From: Gammaproteobacteria bacterium
Lineage (GTDB): Bacteria > Pseudomonadota > Gammaproteobacteria > Steroidobacterales > JACDCP01
Reading direction: 5' to 3'
Assembly: GCA_013817465.1 (NCBI GenBank)
Contig: JACDCP010000169.1
Coordinates: 1-7,053 of the forward strand
Length of the DNA stretch: 7,053 nt
The translations under genes were made by a program, and so were the position numbers. Numbering within the stretch: the first letter of the stretch is position 1; each line of letters starts with the position of its first letter. Of this stretch, positions 5,430 through 7,053 are shown in pieces. Below the pieces are notes generated by a model. That model was given only the letters and a program-made list of their open reading frames with translations. It made no database searches and was not told the DNA's origin.

Positions 5430-6419
5430 ATGCGACACAAGCGCGCCCGCTACCTGCTGCTCATCGCCGGAATGCTGAGCCTGGCCCTCGCGCGCGCCAG
5501 CGAGGAGGACGCGCGCGCCTGGCTCGAACGCATGGCTCAGGCGATGGAGCAGCTCAGTTATCAGGGCGTGTTCGTGCACATGCACGACGGGCGCGCGGAG
5601 ACCCTCCAGGTCGTCCACCGTAACGAAGACGGCAAGATAGCCGAGCGCCTGATGTCGCTGGATGGCGTCGGCCGCGAGATCATCAGCACGCACAATGAGG
5701 TGCAGTGCATCCTGCCCGACAAGCGCGCCGTGCTCGTCGAGCCGCGCAAGGATCTGAATCCCCTGCTCACGGCCGTGCCGACGTATTCGCAGAAACTCGA
5801 CCGCTACTATCGCTTCCGCATGCTCGATACCGCCCGCGTGGCCGGCCGTGCCGCGCAGCAGATCGCGGTCACGCCCCGCGACGGCTACCGTTACGGCTAC
5901 ATGCTGTGGCTGGACAAGGCCACGGCGATGCCGCTCAAGTCCCAGCTCCGCGATGAGGACGATAACATCGTCGAGCAGATCCTGTTCGCGAGCTTCACGC
6001 TGCGAGACGACATTCCGAACTCTGCGCTTGAGCCGGCCATCGACACCGGGGGCTTCACCTGGTACCGGAGCGAGGCGAAACCTCACGTTGCGCGGCAGAA
6101 CGACACGACGCTTTGGCGGGCCGTGCGTGTGCCGGAAGGCTTCGAGCTGCAGGTCTCCAACCGTCAGGTGCTCGTGGGCTCGGAATTCCCGGTGGAGCAT
6201 CTGGTCTATTCGGACGGGCTTGCATCCGTCTCCGTGTTCGTCGAATCGGCCGAATCCGATCCCGATCCGCTCGACGGGCTTTCGCGGGTCGGTGCGGCGA
6301 ATGCCTACACCACGCGCGTCGAAGGCCATCAGGTCACCGCCGTGGGCGAGGTGCCTGCCCCCACCGTCGAGATCATCGCCGAATCGGTCCGCCCGCAAAC
6401 GCTCGACGCCCGCCGGTGA
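5430..6419 (+). CDS. rseB: Periplasmic sigma-E regulator RseB (MucB-like)
   Basis: Periplasmic protein that binds the RseA tail and shields it from DegS; it releases RseA when it senses off-pathway lipopolysaccharide or lipoprotein. The 329-residue precursor begins with a signal peptide (MRHKRARYLL, then a hydrophobic stretch to about 22). The large MucB/RseB domain begins near 28 with LERMAQAMEQLSYQGVFVH and SLDGVGREI. The smaller C-terminal domain runs from about 207 to 320 (LWRAVRVPEGFELQVS, then HLVYSDGLASVSVFVE). Length is normal (E. coli RseB 318). An in-frame ATG at 5388 would add 14 residues before the signal peptide, so ATG 5430, one base after the rseA stop, is preferred. Its Shine-Dalgarno is weak, so translation is probably coupled to rseA. 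The stop overlaps the rseC GTG. Confidence 0.95.
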   Translation: MRHKRARYLLLIAGMLSLALARASEEDARAWLERMAQAMEQLSYQGVFVHMHDGRAETLQVVHRNEDGKIAERLMSLDGVGREIISTHNEVQCILPDKRAVLVEPRKDLNPLLTAVPTYSQKLDRYYRFRMLDTARVAGRAAQQIAVTPRDGYRYGYMLWLDKATAMPLKSQLRDEDDNIVEQILFASFTLRDDIPNSALEPAIDTGGFTWYRSEAKPHVARQNDTTLWRAVRVPEGFELQVSNRQVLVGSEFPVEHLVYSDGLASVSVFVESAESDPDPLDGLSRVGAANAYTTRVEGHQVTAVGEVPAPTVEIIAESVRPQTLDARR

Positions 6420-6901
6420 TCCTCGAGCGGGGCCGGGTGATCAGGCTCGCCGGACCTCACGCCTGGGTGGCGCGAGCCGGCGCTGCCGGTTGCGAGCGCT
6501 GCGCCGCAGGAGAGGGCTGCGGCGGCGGCTTGTTCGCGAGGCTGACAGGCCGCCGGCTGTACGAAGTCCGCGCGCTCGATGCCGTGGGAAATGTCGCAGC
6601 CGGAGACGAAGTCGTGATCGGCCTCCCGGAACGCGCGCTGCTGGCTGGGGCATTCGCCGTCTATGCCGTGCCGTTGGCCGGCTTGCTGCTCGGTGCGGCG
6701 CTGGCCGGAGCCCTGTTCGGTGTGGCATCGGACGCAGGCTTGCTCCTTGCCGGCGGCGCCGGGTTCCTGGCCGGTATCGTCTGGCTCCGGCGGTACGCGC
6801 GCCGCGCCGCTGCCGATCCACGCTTCGAGCCGCGGATCGTCGAGCGGATCACCGCCGGTTCCCGGGCTGTCGAAGCGGCCGGCCGGAGGCCGGACCGCTG
6901 A
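6416..6901 (+). CDS. rseC: Sigma-E positive regulator RseC/MucC family protein
   Basis: Inner-membrane protein of the RseC/MucC family, related to the SoxR-reducing system protein RsxC/RseC. It has a modest, poorly defined effect on sigma-E activity. The 161-residue protein has an N-terminal Cys cluster, C26-x2-C29-x5-C35 (CERCAAGEGC). GDEVVIGLPERALLAGAFAVY (split at about 63-83) is the family hallmark leading into the first membrane helix. Two helices lie at about 75-97 and 104-124, followed by a basic cytoplasmic tail containing FEPRIV. E. coli RseC has one further Cys before this cluster. The start is GTG 6416, overlapping the rseB stop in a GTGA; no other start near it would preserve the N-terminus. 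The gene is in the expected place after rseB. Confidence 0.9.
   Translation: MILERGRVIRLAGPHAWVARAGAAGCERCAAGEGCGGGLFARLTGRRLYEVRALDAVGNVAAGDEVVIGLPERALLAGAFAVYAVPLAGLLLGAALAGALFGVASDAGLLLAGGAGFLAGIVWLRRYARRAAADPRFEPRIVERITAGSRAVEAAGRRPDR
6885..6889 (+). promoter_or_regulatory. Ribosome binding site for the glutaredoxin-like gene
   Basis: GGAGG inside the 3' end of rseC, 8 bases before the CTG at 6898. It is partly within a GC-rich inverted repeat, CCGGCC (6879-6884) and GGCCGG (6888-6893), with loop GGA. The good spacing supports the CTG as start codon. Confidence 0.5.
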
Positions 6902-7053
6902 TCCTCTACAGCAGGCGCGGCTGTCATCTCTGCGATGAGTTGCTCGAGGATCTCGAGGCGCTCGGCCGTGGCATCGACCTCGACATCATCGACGTAGACA
7001 GCGATCCCGCTCTCGTCTCTCGCTACGGCGACCGGGTGCCGGTCCTCGTGAAC
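6898..7053 (+). CDS. Glutaredoxin-family protein, partial (cut at right edge)
   Basis: N-terminal 52 codons of a small thioredoxin-fold protein of the glutaredoxin-like family that often lies between rseC/degP and lepA in gammaproteobacteria. It opens with beta-strand ILYSR and a CxxC redox motif, Cys9-His-Leu-Cys12 (GCHLCDELLEDLEAL). An IDVDSDPALVSRYG helix entry follows, then RVPVL with Pro48 as the likely cis-proline. These are the expected landmarks in order and spacing. Substrate is unknown. The reading frame has no ATG, GTG or TTG from 6601 up to the CxxC motif. The best start is CTG 6898, which overlaps the rseC stop (CTGA) and has GGAGG eight bases upstream. The next in-frame TTG (6940) would remove the CxxC. 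The right part of the gene lies outside the window. Confidence 0.8.
   Translation, partial: MILYSRRGCHLCDELLEDLEALGRGIDLDIIDVDSDPALVSRYGDRVPVLVN

Noticed and set aside
5280..6398. Long antisense open frame (372 codons) opposite rseB
   Set aside because: It mirrors the rseB codons in GC-rich DNA, has a low-complexity composition rich in Arg, Gly, Asp and His, and resembles no known protein. Shadow frame.

Overview
The window looks like a stretch of gammaproteobacterial chromosome. It is clearly GC-rich (by eye above 60%; not computed). All genes lie on the + strand and are packed almost without gaps. Protein sequences match the gammaproteobacterial versions of succinate dehydrogenase, SdhE, YgfX and the sigma-E/RseABC system. 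The gene order differs from the E. coli and Pseudomonas order that I know, so a deeper lineage such as a Xanthomonadales/Nevskiales-type relative is a reasonable guess. I cannot name the species.

Left part (about 83-4188): a complete sdhC-sdhD-sdhA-sdhB operon encodes respiratory complex II, with all expected FAD, Fe-S, haem and quinone-site residues. It is followed by sdhE, the small factor that promotes covalent flavinylation of SdhA, and by a ygfX/cptA-type inner-membrane protein. Several junctions are 4-base stop/start overlaps (ATGA or GTGA), so the block is probably one translationally coupled transcript. The one clear spacer, between sdhA and sdhB, holds a GC-rich hairpin directly before the sdhB ribosome binding site.

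Middle (about 4148-4263): the end of ygfX and the short gap after it hold two candidate promoters for rpoE. One is an extended -10 housekeeping-type element. The other is a good sigma-E autoregulatory promoter, GAACTT-N16-TCTAT. No terminator is visible between ygfX and rpoE, so read-through from the sdh block is possible.

Right part (about 4264-7053): rpoE (sigma-E/AlgU), rseA (MucA-like membrane anti-sigma factor), rseB (MucB-like periplasmic sensor) and rseC (MucC-like membrane protein with a Cys cluster) form the envelope-stress operon. A glutaredoxin-family gene follows and runs off the right edge. Its only workable start is a CTG with a good Shine-Dalgarno, overlapping the rseC stop.

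No novel system was found. The points worth a second look are the direct sdhCDAB-sdhE-ygfX-rpoE linkage (no nadB between, no degP/mucD after rseC), the apparent CTG start, the two stacked rpoE promoters, and possible RNA structures at the rpoE and sdhB starts. Bases 1-82 hold no gene that I can support.
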